DNA of 64,000 nucleotides, taken from assembly GCF_013149785.1 (NCBI RefSeq), contig NZ_JABEZU010000001.1:124001-188000 (forward strand). Reading direction: 5' to 3'. Source of the DNA: Isoptericola halotolerans (GTDB lineage: Bacteria > Actinomycetota > Actinomycetes > Actinomycetales > Cellulomonadaceae). Made by a program: the position numbers and the translations under genes. Below the pieces are notes generated by a model. It saw nothing but the letters and a program-made list of their open reading frames with translations, was not told the origin of the DNA and made no database searches. This document shows positions 43,324 through 54,164 of the stretch, one piece after another (position 1 is the first letter of the stretch; each line of letters starts with the position of its first letter).

Positions 43324-43361
43324 GGTGCGTCCCGGGGGCTGCTCAGCCGCCGGGACGCACC
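43324..43361 (+). terminator. Rho-independent terminator after the hydrolase
   Basis: 12-bp arms GGTGCGTCCCGG / CCGGGACGCACC surround a 14-base loop, 6 bases after the stop codon. There is no U-tract. Confidence 0.75.
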
Positions 43362-43420
43362 AGCCCCGACACGACGGCCCGCATGACGGTGGCGGTCACC
43401 GCCGGGCCGGGACGCCGCGC

Positions 43421-44671
43421 TCAGCCCTCCAGGCGCGTGGGCAGCTCGGCCACCACCCGGAACCCGCCGTCCGGACCGGCCCCCGCGGTCAGGGTGCCCC
43501 CCAGCAGGGCGGCACGCTCGGACATCCCCGCGATCCCCGCACCCGCCGGCAGCGGGGCTCCCGCCCCCGTGCCGTCGTCGGACACCGTGATGCGCAGCCG
43601 GCCGTCCGCCACGGAGAGTCGCACGAGCGCCGCCCGGGCCCGCGAGTGCCGCAGCACGTTCGTCAACGACTCCTGCACGATCCGGTAGGCCGCGGCGTCC
43701 ACCGTGGCGTCGATCGACCCCGCCGGCACCTCGACCCGCGTCGAGACCTGCACCCCGCTCGCGCGCACCGGCTCCACGAGCGCGGCCAGGCCCGCCGGCC
43801 CGGTCGCCGCGGGCAGGACGTCACGGTGGTGGGCGCCCGGCGTCTCCGGGTCGGGGAGGCCGGTGGGGTGCAGCGGGCGCCGCAGCACCCGGACCGTCGC
43901 GCGCAGCTCGTGCAGCGTCCCCGAGGTCGCCTCGCGCACGTGCCGCAACGCCGTGCGCGCGGCGTCGTCGTCACGCCCCACCGCCTCGGTGGCGACACCG
44001 GTGTGCAGGGCGACGATGGACAGGTTGTGCCCGACGACGTCGTGCAGGTCCCGAGCGATGCGCATCCGTTCGTGCTGCAGGCGCTGGTCCGCGGCTCGCG
44101 ACCGCTCCGCCTCCGTCAGCGCGCGCACCTCCTCGGTGTGCCGCCGCGCCGCCCGCGTGAGGCGCACCGCCGTCCCGAGCGCGACCGCGGCCGCCACGAG
44201 CGCGACGTTGGTGACCAGGTCGTCGACCGTCAGCGCGGCCGACGGGTCGTCGTCCGTCACCCGGATGGACGTGCCCACCACGATCAGCACGGTGCCGGCA
44301 CCGACGGCCCAGCGCATGCGGCCCAGCTCGGCCGCGAAGTAGAGCGCCGCCACGGCCGGCAGCGCCATGCCGATCGGCGCGTGGCCGAGCAGGTGGTACG
44401 CGAAGATCGCCAGCACGGTCGCCACCAGCATCAGCACCGGCGCGCGACGCCGGAGCAGCACCAGGGCGCCGACGCCGGCGGCGAAGAGGTACGCGCCCGG
44501 ACCGTGACCGGTCGCGGCTCCGGCGCCGAGGGTCCCCGCGGCATCGGCCGCGACGACGACGGCGAGCACCAGCGTCATGGCCAGGGCGAGCAGGACGTCG
44601 GCCACCCACGGGGACGGCGTCGTGGTGCGGACACCAGCGACGTCGTCGACCGCGGGGGAGAGCCTGGGCAC
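43421..44671 (-). CDS. Orphan NarL-partner-type sensor histidine kinase
   Basis: A 416-residue kinase with about five membrane helices (residues 20-170), a HisKA_3 dimerisation domain (phospho-His in RMRIARDLHDVVGHNLS) and a C-terminal HATPase. The HATPase has YRIVQESLTNVLRHSRA and a compact G-box. Kinases of this class normally pair with a LuxR-type regulator, but none lies on either side. GTG 44671 follows TACCCT by 7 bases, a leaderless arrangement. Confidence 0.92.
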   Translation of the reverse strand: MPRLSPAVDDVAGVRTTTPSPWVADVLLALAMTLVLAVVVAADAAGTLGAGAATGHGPGAYLFAAGVGALVLLRRRAPVLMLVATVLAIFAYHLLGHAPIGMALPAVAALYFAAELGRMRWAVGAGTVLIVVGTSIRVTDDDPSAALTVDDLVTNVALVAAAVALGTAVRLTRAARRHTEEVRALTEAERSRAADQRLQHERMRIARDLHDVVGHNLSIVALHTGVATEAVGRDDDAARTALRHVREATSGTLHELRATVRVLRRPLHPTGLPDPETPGAHHRDVLPAATGPAGLAALVEPVRASGVQVSTRVEVPAGSIDATVDAAAYRIVQESLTNVLRHSRARAALVRLSVADGRLRITVSDDGTGAGAPLPAGAGIAGMSERAALLGGTLTAGAGPDGGFRVVAELPTRLEG

Positions 44672-45037
44672 GAGGCCCAGGGTAGGTCGCGCGGGCGCGG
44701 CTCGCTCTGCTCGCGGTGCGCTGCGTCCGTGACCGCCCAGGGACGCTCAGGGTCGAGCTGACGCCTCGGGGCCGATGTGGGCGAGCAGGTCCGGACGCGA
44801 CCGTGGTAGACGGCGACCCACCACGCTCCCGGAGCGGATCCGCTGGGAGCTCGTGCACCCACAGCGGCTGGGTGGTGGCAGGCACGGCCTGGGACCATCA
44901 CGGCGTGCCCAGCCTCACCGGTCCCGCGGCTGAGGCCCTGGCACCGACGAGTGGCACGACACGCACCAGCACGTCCGATGCGCCGGACCACCGCGCGCCG
45001 TGACGTGCGCGAGACAGAGTCGGTGAACAATCGCCGG
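44672..45037 (+). other. 366-base intergenic region without a convincing gene
   Basis: This divergent region carries the kinase -10 box (TACCCT, minus strand, 44679-44684) and an AACAAT box (45026-45031) 6 bases before acdS. A palindrome AGCGGATCCGCT (44833-44844), flanked by GCTCCC/GGGAGC, could be a regulator site. Frames here have low GC at third positions, so no protein is called. Confidence 0.5.
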
Positions 45038-46060
45038 ATGGCGCTCGCAGACTTCCCCCGGCACCCGTTGACCTTCGGCCCCAGCCCGATCCACCCCGTG
45101 GACCGGCTGAGCGACCACCTCGGTGGCGCCCGCCTGTGGATGAAGCGCGAGGACGTCTCCAGCGGCCTCGCCTACGGCGGCAACAAGGTCCGCAAGCTGG
45201 AGTACCTCGTGCCGGAGGCGCTGGCCCAGGGCGCGGACACGCTGGTCTCGATCGGCGGGGTGCAGTCCAACCACACGCGCCAGGTGGCCGCCGTCGCGGC
45301 ACACCTGGGGATGCGGGCGGTGCTCGTGCAGGAGCACTGGGTGGACTGGCCGGACGCCGTCAACGACCGGGTCGGCAACATCATGCTGTCGCGGCTGATG
45401 GGCGCCGACGTCCGGCTCTCCCCGGCAGGCTTCGGCATCGGGTTCAAGGACTCGTGGCGTGAGGCGATCGCCGACGTCGAGGCCGGCGGCGGGACGCCCT
45501 ACGCCATCCCGGCCGGGGCGTCCGACCACCCGCTGGGTGGCCTCGGCTTCGCCCGCTGGGCCCACGAGGTCGCAGAGCAGGAGCGTGAGCTGGGCGTCTT
45601 CTTCGACACGATCGTCGTGTGCGCGGTGACCGGGTCGACCCAGGCCGGGATGATCGCCGGGTTCGCGGACCTGGTGGAGAACTTCGGTGGCCGGCCGCGA
45701 CGCGTCCTGGGCATCGACGCATCGGCGAAGATCACCGAGACCCGGGACCAGGTCGCGCGGATCGCGCGCCGCACGGCCGAGGCGATCGGGGTGGGACGCG
45801 ATCTGCGCGACGACGAGATCACGGTGCTCGAGGGCTGGGCGGGCGACGAGTACGGCATCCCCGTGGAGTCCACCGACGAGGCGATGCACCTGGTCGGCAG
45901 GCTCGAGGGCGTCATCCTCGACCCGGTCTACGAGGGCAAGTCCATGGCCGGGCTGATCGACCTCGTCCGCCGCGGCGACATCCCTCGCGACTCGAACGTC
46001 CTGTACGCGCACCTGGGCGGGCAGCCTGCTCTCAACGCGTACAGCGGTCGCTACCACTGA
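45038..46060 (+). CDS. acdS: 1-aminocyclopropane-1-carboxylate (ACC) deaminase
   Basis: A 340-residue PLP enzyme, matching the 338 of the Pseudomonas enzyme. Lys50 ([10 protein letters not shown]) binds PLP, Ser77 ([10 protein letters not shown]) aligns with the catalytic Ser78, and Tyr in WAGDEYG with Tyr268. [11 protein letters not shown] keeps the Glu, and [11 protein letters not shown] the Leu, that separate true ACC deaminases from D-cysteine desulfhydrases. The enzyme splits the plant ethylene precursor ACC to ammonia and 2-oxobutyrate, a plant-associated trait. ATG 45038 sits 6 bases after AACAAT; GTG 45023 is an alternative. Confidence 0.9.
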   Translation: MALADFPRHPLTFGPSPIHPVDRLSDHLGGARLWMKREDVSSGLAYGGNKVRKLEYLVPEALAQGADTLVSIGGVQSNHTRQVAAVAAHLGMRAVLVQEHWVDWPDAVNDRVGNIMLSRLMGADVRLSPAGFGIGFKDSWREAIADVEAGGGTPYAIPAGASDHPLGGLGFARWAHEVAEQERELGVFFDTIVVCAVTGSTQAGMIAGFADLVENFGGRPRRVLGIDASAKITETRDQVARIARRTAEAIGVGRDLRDDEITVLEGWAGDEYGIPVESTDEAMHLVGRLEGVILDPVYEGKSMAGLIDLVRRGDIPRDSNVLYAHLGGQPALNAYSGRYH

Positions 46061-46063
46061 TGG

Positions 46064-46870
46064 TCAGTGGCGCTGCGGAGGAGCGGCCTCGATCTTCGTC
46101 GCGACCCGGTCGACGAGCGCGTCGATCTCCAGCTCCGCGGGCACGTCGGCGTGCGCCGGGGCGAGGGTCGCCACGAGGACGACCGCCCCGGACACCGCCG
46201 TCATCGCGACGGTGACGCGCTGCCGGGCACCGGTCGACGGATCGGTCTCGATCCCGGTGAAGCCCGCGTAGCCCTTCTCGTCCTCGGCGCGCTCGGTGTA
46301 GTCGTCCCAGCCGGGTGCCAGGTCGTCCCCGTCGTCGAGGGCGTGCTCGCCGATCCGCTGCGGGGAGCTCAGCGTGACCCCCGCGTCGGCGGCCTGCTCC
46401 ATCACCCCCTCCGGCCAGGTGCGCTCCGTGAGCGACCCGGCGTAGACGTCGCCGACGGGGTGCGACGCCGGGTACCACGACGCGTGCGCGATCACGCTGG
46501 TGTAGACCGACACCGAGCCGTGCCGCACACCGGAGACGGCGGTGACCCCCGGGGTCCCCGTGACGGGCATCCAGCGGCGGACCAGGTCAGGGCTGTGGAG
46601 GTAGCGCAGACCCGGCAGGCGCCAGGGCGCCGGCTCGTGCGGCGGGACGGTCGAGACCCACTCGGGCTCCACGGGCAGCCGTTCGGCCCCGGCAGGCAGG
46701 TCGGACTCCGTCAGGGCCCAGGGGCCGGGTTGCCACCTCTCGCGCAACGCCCGTTGGATCGGTTCCCCCCAGGTCAGCGAGCCGACCACGAGGGCGAACA
46801 GGAGCAGTGTGCCGACGGGCACGACGACGCCGCCGCGCCAGCCGCGGCGTCGTCTCGCGATGATCGTCAT
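46064..46870 (-). CDS. Membrane-anchored protein of an ESX-like operon
   Basis: A 268-residue protein with a basic N-terminus, one membrane helix (about residues 14-34) and an extracytoplasmic domain (about 35-268). It carries no recognised motif apart from a second hydrophobic stretch, VAMTAVSGAVVLVATLAP. Its ATG overlaps the stop of the upstream large-protein gene by 4 bases, so it is made in the same operon. Function unknown. Confidence 0.75.
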   Translation of the reverse strand: MTIIARRRRGWRGGVVVPVGTLLLFALVVGSLTWGEPIQRALRERWQPGPWALTESDLPAGAERLPVEPEWVSTVPPHEPAPWRLPGLRYLHSPDLVRRWMPVTGTPGVTAVSGVRHGSVSVYTSVIAHASWYPASHPVGDVYAGSLTERTWPEGVMEQAADAGVTLSSPQRIGEHALDDGDDLAPGWDDYTERAEDEKGYAGFTGIETDPSTGARQRVTVAMTAVSGAVVLVATLAPAHADVPAELEIDALVDRVATKIEAAPPQRH

Positions 46871-48990
46871 GTCAGGTCTCCCAGCTCTCGGCGTAGGTCG
46901 GCGTTGATCGCGAAGGTGTTGCCGAAGGTGTCCCGCAGGGTCTTCGAGTCGGGGTCGAGCCGTTCCGTCGCACGGTCGACCTCCTCGGCGGAGAACCCCT
47001 GGGCGGCGAGCTGGTCGCGCACCGCCTCGCCGAAACGCCCGGTCACCCAGGCCCGCAGCTCCGGCTCGGTCCGGAGCACCTCCCCGCGGGCGGCCTCGAC
47101 GCCGTCGGGCAGGAGCGGAGGCAGGAGGGTGCTCACACCGGTCGCGGCCAGCGACGCCCCCGACGGTGACCTGGTGGTCGCGAGGCTGAGGCCGGAGGAG
47201 AACCAGCCGGCGGTCCTCGCGGTGGCCTCCTGGTCCGCGCGAGCGGCGACGATCGTCCCGGACGTGATCGACCCCAGGACCGCCGCGGCGTCCCGGGTGG
47301 CCCCCGCGGTGAGCGCCTCGGCGTCGGCGAGACCACGCCCGGGAGCCACGACCTCGGCCACGGCGTCGTCCAGGTACCTGTCGACCCGCTCCACCCAGTG
47401 GCCCGACGCCGTCTCCGTGCTCGACGTCGCGGCGACCACGTCGCGGAACGCGAAGGCGTCCAGGAGCGGCTGGACGACCGGGGCGTACACCCCGGTCCCC
47501 TCGGCGAGCTGGGGCCTGCCCGCCACCCCCGGCTCGGGCTGCGGCATGTCGTGGAGCTGCTGGTGGACGGTGTCACCGGCCGAGACCAGGTACGGCGCGT
47601 AGGCGTCGGCGACGTTCCGGCCGGCCTCGTCCGAGACGGGGTACGGGCCGGCCAGCAGGCCGTGGTCGGTGACGAGCTCTCGGGTCGCGGTCGAGACGAG
47701 CAGCGCGGACCGGCTCTGCTGGTCGACGTCGTCGCTCCCGGTGCCCGCAGCGACCGCGGCCGCGAGCAGGCCCGTGACGGCGGCGCCGCCGTCGGGCCAG
47801 CCGTCGGTCGGGGCGGTGCCGAACCAGTGGTCCACCATCGCGGGGATCTCCTCGTCCGACGGGGCGAGGTGGTCCAGCGCGGCCTGCGGACGCGCGGCGA
47901 GCCCGTCGGCGACCGCGACCGACACGGCGCCCGTGGCGAGCAGGTCGGCGTCGTCCCCCTGCCGCTGCCGGCGTTCGACCAGCGCGTCGGCCGCCCCGAC
48001 GTGGACCCCGGCCGGCAGCATCGGTGCCAGCAGCGTCGCGGCCAGCCCCGCCCGGTCGCCGAGCTCGACGAACGACCCGGGCAGGTCGTCGACCAGGGAG
48101 TGGCCGAGGTCTCGGAGGGCACTCGGCGTGGCGCTCTCCGCCCAGGCGGCGAGCCCGTCGGCGAGCGCGAGGGCGGCGTCGTCGTCGACCGGGGTGACCC
48201 CGATCGCCGCGTAGAGCTCGGCCGGCGTGGTCGACTCCCAGAACGCCGTCCACAGGACGGGGTCGTCACCCGCCGCCACGACGGCGGCCAGGAGCTCGTC
48301 GCGCGCGGCGGAACGCGCCTCGCGGTCCAGGCCGGGGGCCACGGCCCGGACGAGACCGGACAGGTCCACCCCGCTTCGCCACGAGGTCGTGAACGCCGGG
48401 GGCGTGGTGCCGGCGCTCGTCGCGAGCCGCACGGCCCGCACGTGGGCGAGCCCGGCCAGTCGCGGCGCCGTGCTGCGGGAGCCGGTCACCTTGGCGTCCC
48501 GCGCGGCGCGCCACCGGGACTCGGCGGCGGTCACGTCGCTGCGCGCCGTCGCGCCGGCCAACCGCGCCTGCCAGGCCAGCTGGCTCCAGGAGGGGTGCCG
48601 GGGGTCGAAGGGGTCGAGAGCGACACGCCGCGCGTCCGCCTCGTCGTCCGCTGCCCGTGCCACCCGGACGTGTGCCTCGTCCCGGGCCAGGATCGCCCGG
48701 TGGGCGTCCTGCTGCTCGCCCGCCAGGCAGGCCGATCGCTCGGCCAGGGCGCGCGACGTCTCGGCGAGCACGTCGGCGCACAGCTCGGTCTCCGCCCGGA
48801 GCTCGGCGAGGAGCCGCCGGGCCCCGTCGACCGCGCCGGACACGTGCCCCTCCAGGTGTCGTGCCACCCGTGCCAGCCCGCTGGAGGTCTCGGCGAGGGC
48901 CCCGGCGGCGCGGGCTGCCGTCGCCGACAGGTCGGCGAGCCCACCGGGGGAGCCGGTCAGCGGCAGGTACTCCACGTCGTGCGTCAGCAC
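46867..48990 (-). CDS. Large helical protein of an ESX/WXG100-like operon
   Basis: A 707-residue, alanine-rich protein predicted to be mostly helical. The N-terminal 200 residues resemble WXG100/LXG-like coiled helices (repeated Ala/Glu/Leu heptads), and the rest resembles large actinobacterial DUF6571-type proteins. No catalytic motif or signal peptide is visible. GTG 48990 overlaps the small upstream gene by 7 bases. Export by a type VII system elsewhere is possible but not shown here. Confidence 0.7.
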   Translation of the reverse strand: MLTHDVEYLPLTGSPGGLADLSATAARAAGALAETSSGLARVARHLEGHVSGAVDGARRLLAELRAETELCADVLAETSRALAERSACLAGEQQDAHRAILARDEAHVRVARAADDEADARRVALDPFDPRHPSWSQLAWQARLAGATARSDVTAAESRWRAARDAKVTGSRSTAPRLAGLAHVRAVRLATSAGTTPPAFTTSWRSGVDLSGLVRAVAPGLDREARSAARDELLAAVVAAGDDPVLWTAFWESTTPAELYAAIGVTPVDDDAALALADGLAAWAESATPSALRDLGHSLVDDLPGSFVELGDRAGLAATLLAPMLPAGVHVGAADALVERRQRQGDDADLLATGAVSVAVADGLAARPQAALDHLAPSDEEIPAMVDHWFGTAPTDGWPDGGAAVTGLLAAAVAAGTGSDDVDQQSRSALLVSTATRELVTDHGLLAGPYPVSDEAGRNVADAYAPYLVSAGDTVHQQLHDMPQPEPGVAGRPQLAEGTGVYAPVVQPLLDAFAFRDVVAATSSTETASGHWVERVDRYLDDAVAEVVAPGRGLADAEALTAGATRDAAAVLGSITSGTIVAARADQEATARTAGWFSSGLSLATTRSPSGASLAATGVSTLLPPLLPDGVEAARGEVLRTEPELRAWVTGRFGEAVRDQLAAQGFSAEEVDRATERLDPDSKTLRDTFGNTFAINADLRRELGDLT

Positions 48991-49334
48991 GCCGCGTCCG
49001 CTCCGGTGCTCACCACCGCAGGCACCTCTCCCGTCCCGGTGAACGCCCGCGACAGGCCCGTCGCCGTCACCGTCTCCGCCGCCTCGAAGGTGGCGGCAGC
49101 CTGCGTCAGGCGGCGCGAGAGGATCTCCAGGGTCGCGACCAGCGTCCGGTGCGCCGGCAGCCATGCCTCGACGAGGGCGGCGAGAGCGTCCGCGAGGACG
49201 GGCTCGCCCGTGGCGCTCGCGGCGGAGCGGGTGTCCACGGGCAGGGCGGTCGCGCCGGCGAGCAGGTCCGAGGTGTCGCGGAGCTGTGCCGCGAGCGCCG
49301 CGAGGTCCGAGGGATCGAGATCGAGACGGGGCAT
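48984..49334 (-). CDS. Small ESAT-6/EspC-like helical protein
   Basis: A 116-residue helical protein, of the length and character of WXG100/EspC-type proteins (LDPSDLAALAAQLRDTSDLL...AWLPAHRTLVATLEILSRRL). It has no clear W-x-G turn; an AWLPA segment sits where the turn would be. The ATG at 49334 follows TAGCGT (49343-49348, minus strand) by 8 bases, a leaderless arrangement. It heads a tightly coupled three-gene operon. Confidence 0.65.
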   Translation of the reverse strand: MPRLDLDPSDLAALAAQLRDTSDLLAGATALPVDTRSAASATGEPVLADALAALVEAWLPAHRTLVATLEILSRRLTQAAATFEAAETVTATGLSRAFTGTGEVPAVVSTGADAAC

Positions 49335-49409
49335 GGCCACGCACGCTAGCGACGCGACCGCGCCTCACGCCGCCGCCGTCCCCAGGCTGTGGACAACCGT
49401 GGGGCCGTG

Positions 49410-50090
49410 TCAGTCCCACCACAGGCGGTACCAGTGGTCGTCGTCCGCCCCGGGGACCTCACGCCCCGCCAGTCCCCACCCCCACCATCGCGAGACCTCG
49501 TGCGGCGGCACGTCGGCGTCGTCCACCCCGAGGCCGACGGCATACCGGAAGAGCTCGTCGCCCTGGCACCCCGGGCCGTGGCGGGGCCCCACCGTGAACT
49601 CGTGGTCGCCGCGCACCAGCACCCCTTCGACGGTCAGTCGCTCGTCGCACCGTCCCGGACCCACCACGTACCCGTGGGCGCGGAGGCGGTCCGGGTGCGC
49701 GACGACGGCGCGCAGCACGGTGCCCAGGGTCGGCCCGTCGTTCTGCCGCTCGGTGGCGAGGTCCTCCGCGGGCACACGGTCCAGCAGACCGGCGGCGACC
49801 GTGGCGTCGAGGTCGACGAACCGGTAGAACGAGGCCGCGCCCGTCGAGTCGGGCAGCAGCGCCGGCTCGAGCACCCGGTCCAGGCCCGCGCGGAGCAACC
49901 AGCCGTGCCGGCCGTCGCACCAGAGATGAGCCGCCGTGGGAGCCGTGGCGAGGCGCTCCTCGAGCTGCCAGGCCGTGGTCAGGTCGACGAGCTCGGGGGA
50001 GGTGAAGCGACGTCGGGGAGGGGCGGGCCGGACGGGCGGCGGACCGGGCGGAACCGGCGGGTCGACAGGTGTCGAGGGCGCTGAGGGCAT
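49410..50090 (-). CDS. Hypothetical protein, 226 residues
   Basis: A soluble protein with a proline-rich N-terminus (about residues 1-30) and a folded domain rich in Trp and Asp (ending DDDHWYRLWWD). GTG-type starts further upstream lack support; ATG 50090 has TGGAG 7 bases upstream. No family recognised. It is divergent from the 50301 gene. Confidence 0.65.
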   Translation of the reverse strand: MPSAPSTPVDPPVPPGPPPVRPAPPRRRFTSPELVDLTTAWQLEERLATAPTAAHLWCDGRHGWLLRAGLDRVLEPALLPDSTGAASFYRFVDLDATVAAGLLDRVPAEDLATERQNDGPTLGTVLRAVVAHPDRLRAHGYVVGPGRCDERLTVEGVLVRGDHEFTVGPRHGPGCQGDELFRYAVGLGVDDADVPPHEVSRWWGWGLAGREVPGADDDHWYRLWWD

Positions 50091-50300
50091 GAGGTCTCCA
50101 GGTGTCGTCCGGGCCCTGGCCGGGTCGTGGCCGGGCCCCGGGTCGGTGACGGACGGCCGCCACCCTGCCCCCGGAGAGCCCGCCGTCGTCGTGCGGACAG
50201 GCAGACCTGTGGAAATCTGAGACGGTGGTCGGCCGTGCCGCGTTGCGCCACGGGAGAACGACCGTGACAACGAGCCCAGGAAGGCGCATCCTCGACACTG

Positions 50301-50789
50301 ATGAGCGACACCACCGTGCGGCCCGAGCCGCGTACCTACCCGCAGACCCCGACGGACGAGCCGGTCAGCGACGAGATCCTGGTGGTCCACCTCAAGCGCG
50401 GCCACGAGGTCCGCCGGGAGTACTTCCGGCCGCCCGAGCTGGAGGGCCACGAGGTCGGCGACGGCGTGCTCGCCGTGACGCTCGCGGCGGACGGCGACGC
50501 CCCGCGCCGGACCCGCCACTTCCCGCTGACGGAGATCGCCGAGTACGTCCTGGAGGCACCCAGCGCCGCGTACGAGCAGGCGTTCGACGCGTGGACCCGG
50601 TCGAAGTTCGGCGTCGACGCCGGCACCTACCGCTCGATGCGCGACACCTCCAAGGGGGTGACCATGGCGGAGAACATGCGCCGCCAGATCGCCGAGGGGC
50701 TCGGCGTCGACCCTGACGCGGTGCACTTCGGCGGGTCCTTCACCATCGACGACGACGAGGACTGGGAAGGCTCGCCCGACGACGAGTAG
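50301..50789 (+). CDS. Hypothetical protein, 162 residues
   Basis: A soluble, acidic-tailed protein (ending DDDEDWEGSPDDE) with EILVVHLKRGHEVRREYFRPPELEGHEVGDGVLAVTL near the start. No known motif is recognised. A weak AGGAAGG site lies about 15 bases upstream, so the start is uncertain. The next gene begins within about 35 bases on the same strand. Confidence 0.65.
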   Translation: MSDTTVRPEPRTYPQTPTDEPVSDEILVVHLKRGHEVRREYFRPPELEGHEVGDGVLAVTLAADGDAPRRTRHFPLTEIAEYVLEAPSAAYEQAFDAWTRSKFGVDAGTYRSMRDTSKGVTMAENMRRQIAEGLGVDPDAVHFGGSFTIDDDEDWEGSPDDE

Positions 50790-50824
50790 CGATGAGTTCG
50801 GGCGCGCCGCCCCGTCTACCCGGC

Positions 50825-51703
50825 ATGACGACCAGCACCCGAACCCTGCCCGTGCCCGGCTCCGTCCTGACGTTCGACGTCCACGTCCCCCCGACCGACG
50901 GCGGGTGCCCGCCCCTGTTCGTGGTCGGCAACCCGATGGAGGCCGACGGCTTCTCCCAGCTCGTGGCCGAGGCGGGCGACCGGACCGTGGTCACCTACGA
51001 CCCGCGCGGCACGGCCCGCTCCACGCTGGACGACGACGGCGGTGTGCGCGTCGAGGACCACGCCGACGACCTGCACGCGGTCGCCGGTGCGGTCGGCGCC
51101 GGACCGTACGACGTCCTCGGGTCCTCGGGGGGTGCGGTCACCGCGCTCGCCTGGGCGGCGGCCCACCCCGGTGACGTGCGGTGCCTCGTCGCGCACGAGC
51201 CGCCGCTGACCGCGCTGCTGGAGGACCGGGACGTCGCGGTGCGCGCCCAGGCCGACATCGTCGCGACGTACGAGTCGTCGGGGTTCGGCCCGGCGATGGC
51301 GAAGTTCCTCCGGCTGGTCTTCGCCACGGAGCCCCTCACGGAGGAGTTCCTGGCCCAGCCGGACCCCGACCCGGCACAGCTCGGCCTGCCGACCGAGGAC
51401 GACGGCCGCCGCGACGACCTCATGCTCGGCAGGTCGCTGGCCACGATGCCGCTGTGGGAGCCGCCCGTGACCACGCTGCGGGCACTGCTGCACGACGGCG
51501 CCCTGCGGGTGCTGCCCGCCGTCGGCGCGTCGTCGCCGCCCGGCGCGCTCGCCAGCCGGGGTGCCGCCGCGCTGGCGCGGGCGCTCGGCACCCAGCCCGT
51601 GGTGTTCCCCGGCGACCACGGCGGCTTCGCGAGGACCGAGTGGAACCCGGACAACGACCCGGCGGCGTTCTGGGCGCGGCTGCGCGACGTGCTGGCCTGC
51701 TGA
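50825..51703 (+). CDS. Alpha/beta hydrolase
   Basis: A 292-residue hydrolase with the nucleophile elbow GSSGGAVTALAW and a C-terminal His in PGDHGGFART. The acid residue is not obvious. ATG 50825 is preferred, being aligned with the conserved hydrolase start; an in-frame ATG at 50792, right after the previous stop, would add 11 residues. Substrate unknown. Confidence 0.82.
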   Translation: MTTSTRTLPVPGSVLTFDVHVPPTDGGCPPLFVVGNPMEADGFSQLVAEAGDRTVVTYDPRGTARSTLDDDGGVRVEDHADDLHAVAGAVGAGPYDVLGSSGGAVTALAWAAAHPGDVRCLVAHEPPLTALLEDRDVAVRAQADIVATYESSGFGPAMAKFLRLVFATEPLTEEFLAQPDPDPAQLGLPTEDDGRRDDLMLGRSLATMPLWEPPVTTLRALLHDGALRVLPAVGASSPPGALASRGAAALARALGTQPVVFPGDHGGFARTEWNPDNDPAAFWARLRDVLAC

Positions 51704-51710
51704 GACCCGC

Positions 51711-53084
51711 TCAGGTGTGGCTGAAGCCGCCGGACGCCGGTCGGCGCGGCGGGTCGGCGCGCAGGCGCTCCACCGCGGTGCGGACGTCCTCGAGCAACGA
51801 CGCGGCGAGGTCCAGCGTGAACGCCTCGCGGACGACGATGCGCAGGACGGCCACCTTCTCGGCGTCGGCGGGCATCGTGTAGGCCGGGACCTGCCAGCCG
51901 GACCGGCGCAGCTCGTCCGAGAGGTGGAACACGGTGAACGGTCCGTCCGGGTCGCGCAGCCGGAACGCGACGACCGGGATGGCGGACCCGTCCGCCACGA
52001 CGTCGAACGGGCCCATCGCGCCGAGCTGGGCCGACATGTGCATGGCGGTCTCGCGCAGCCGCTCCATGATCTTGGTGTACCCGTCGCGTCCCAGCCGGAC
52101 GAAGTTGTAGTACTGGGCGATCACCTGGTTGCCGGGGCGGGAGAAGTTCAGCGTGAACGTCGGCATGTCGCCGCCGAGGTAGTTCACGTGGAAGACGAGG
52201 TCGTCGGGCAGGTCGTCGGCCCCGCGCCAGACCACGAACCCGACACCCGGGTACGTCAGGCCGTACTTGTGACCCGAGACGTTGATCGACCTCACCTGCG
52301 GCAGCCGGAAGTCCCACTCGAGGTCCGGGTAGAGGAACGGGGCCACGAACCCACCGCTCGCCGCGTCGACGTGCAGCGGGATGTCCGTGCCGTGCTCGGC
52401 GTTGTAGGCGACCACGCGGTCGTGGATCTCCGCGATCGGCTCGTACTCGCCGGTGTAGGTGGTCCCCAGGATCGGGACCACCCCGATGGTGTTCTCGTCC
52501 AGGCGGGCGACGACGTCGTCGGGGTCCACCACGAACCGGTCCTCGGTCACCGGGACGTAGCGTGGTTCGACGTCCCAGTAGCGGCAGAACTTCTCCCAGA
52601 CCACCTGCACGTTCGACCCGAGCACGAGGTTCGGGCGCGTCCCGTCGAGGCCGGCCTCCTCGCGACGGCGACGCCATCGCCACTTCATGGCCAGACCGCC
52701 CAGCATGACGGCCTCGCTGGACCCGATCGTCGAGACGCCCACCGCGTCGCCCTGGGCCGGGGCATGGAAGAGGTCGGCGACGATGTTGACGCACCGGCGC
52801 TCGATCTCCGCGGTCTGCGGGTACTCGTCCTTGTCGATCATGTTCTTGTCGAACGTCTCGGCCATCAGCCGGTCGGCCTCCGGCTCCATCCACGTCGTCA
52901 CGAACGTCGCCATGTTCAGGCGCGAGCTGCCGTCCAGCAGCAGCTCGTCGTGGATGAACCGGTAGACCGCCTCCGGGGTCGCCGACTCGTCCGGCAGGCG
53001 GTTCTTCGGCACCCGTCGCCGGCTGAAGCGGCCCGCGTAGGCCGGCTCGACGTACGCCTCGGAGGCGTCGTGCTCGTGGATCAT
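51711..53084 (-). CDS. gadB: Glutamate decarboxylase
   Basis: A 457-residue PLP decarboxylase of normal length. The PLP lysine is in [15 protein letters not shown] and the cofactor His/Asp in [11 protein letters not shown]. It converts glutamate to GABA, consuming a proton, a common acid-stress response. The ATG at 53084 has GGAG 6 bases upstream. No glutamate/GABA antiporter gene adjoins. Confidence 0.95.
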   Translation of the reverse strand: MIHEHDASEAYVEPAYAGRFSRRRVPKNRLPDESATPEAVYRFIHDELLLDGSSRLNMATFVTTWMEPEADRLMAETFDKNMIDKDEYPQTAEIERRCVNIVADLFHAPAQGDAVGVSTIGSSEAVMLGGLAMKWRWRRRREEAGLDGTRPNLVLGSNVQVVWEKFCRYWDVEPRYVPVTEDRFVVDPDDVVARLDENTIGVVPILGTTYTGEYEPIAEIHDRVVAYNAEHGTDIPLHVDAASGGFVAPFLYPDLEWDFRLPQVRSINVSGHKYGLTYPGVGFVVWRGADDLPDDLVFHVNYLGGDMPTFTLNFSRPGNQVIAQYYNFVRLGRDGYTKIMERLRETAMHMSAQLGAMGPFDVVADGSAIPVVAFRLRDPDGPFTVFHLSDELRRSGWQVPAYTMPADAEKVAVLRIVVREAFTLDLAASLLEDVRTAVERLRADPPRRPASGGFSHT

Positions 53085-53209
53085 CCTGGGCTCCGATCGG
53101 TGCGAAGGGTCCTGTGCACCTTGCACCCGCGCGGTGCCACCCGCGACCGGGGCCGGATGCGGGATCATGGGGAGCCCGCCGTCACGACTCCCTGGAGGTG
53201 GCCCGACGC

Positions 53210-54112
<903 letters not shown>

Positions 54113-54164
54113 GCCTGGTGCTCGGTGACGGCACATCGGCGGGGACATCGGGGATACTGGCCGC

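Noticed and set aside
44716-45003. A 95-codon plus-strand frame before acdS
   Set aside because: Third-position GC is low and no family or ribosome site is seen.
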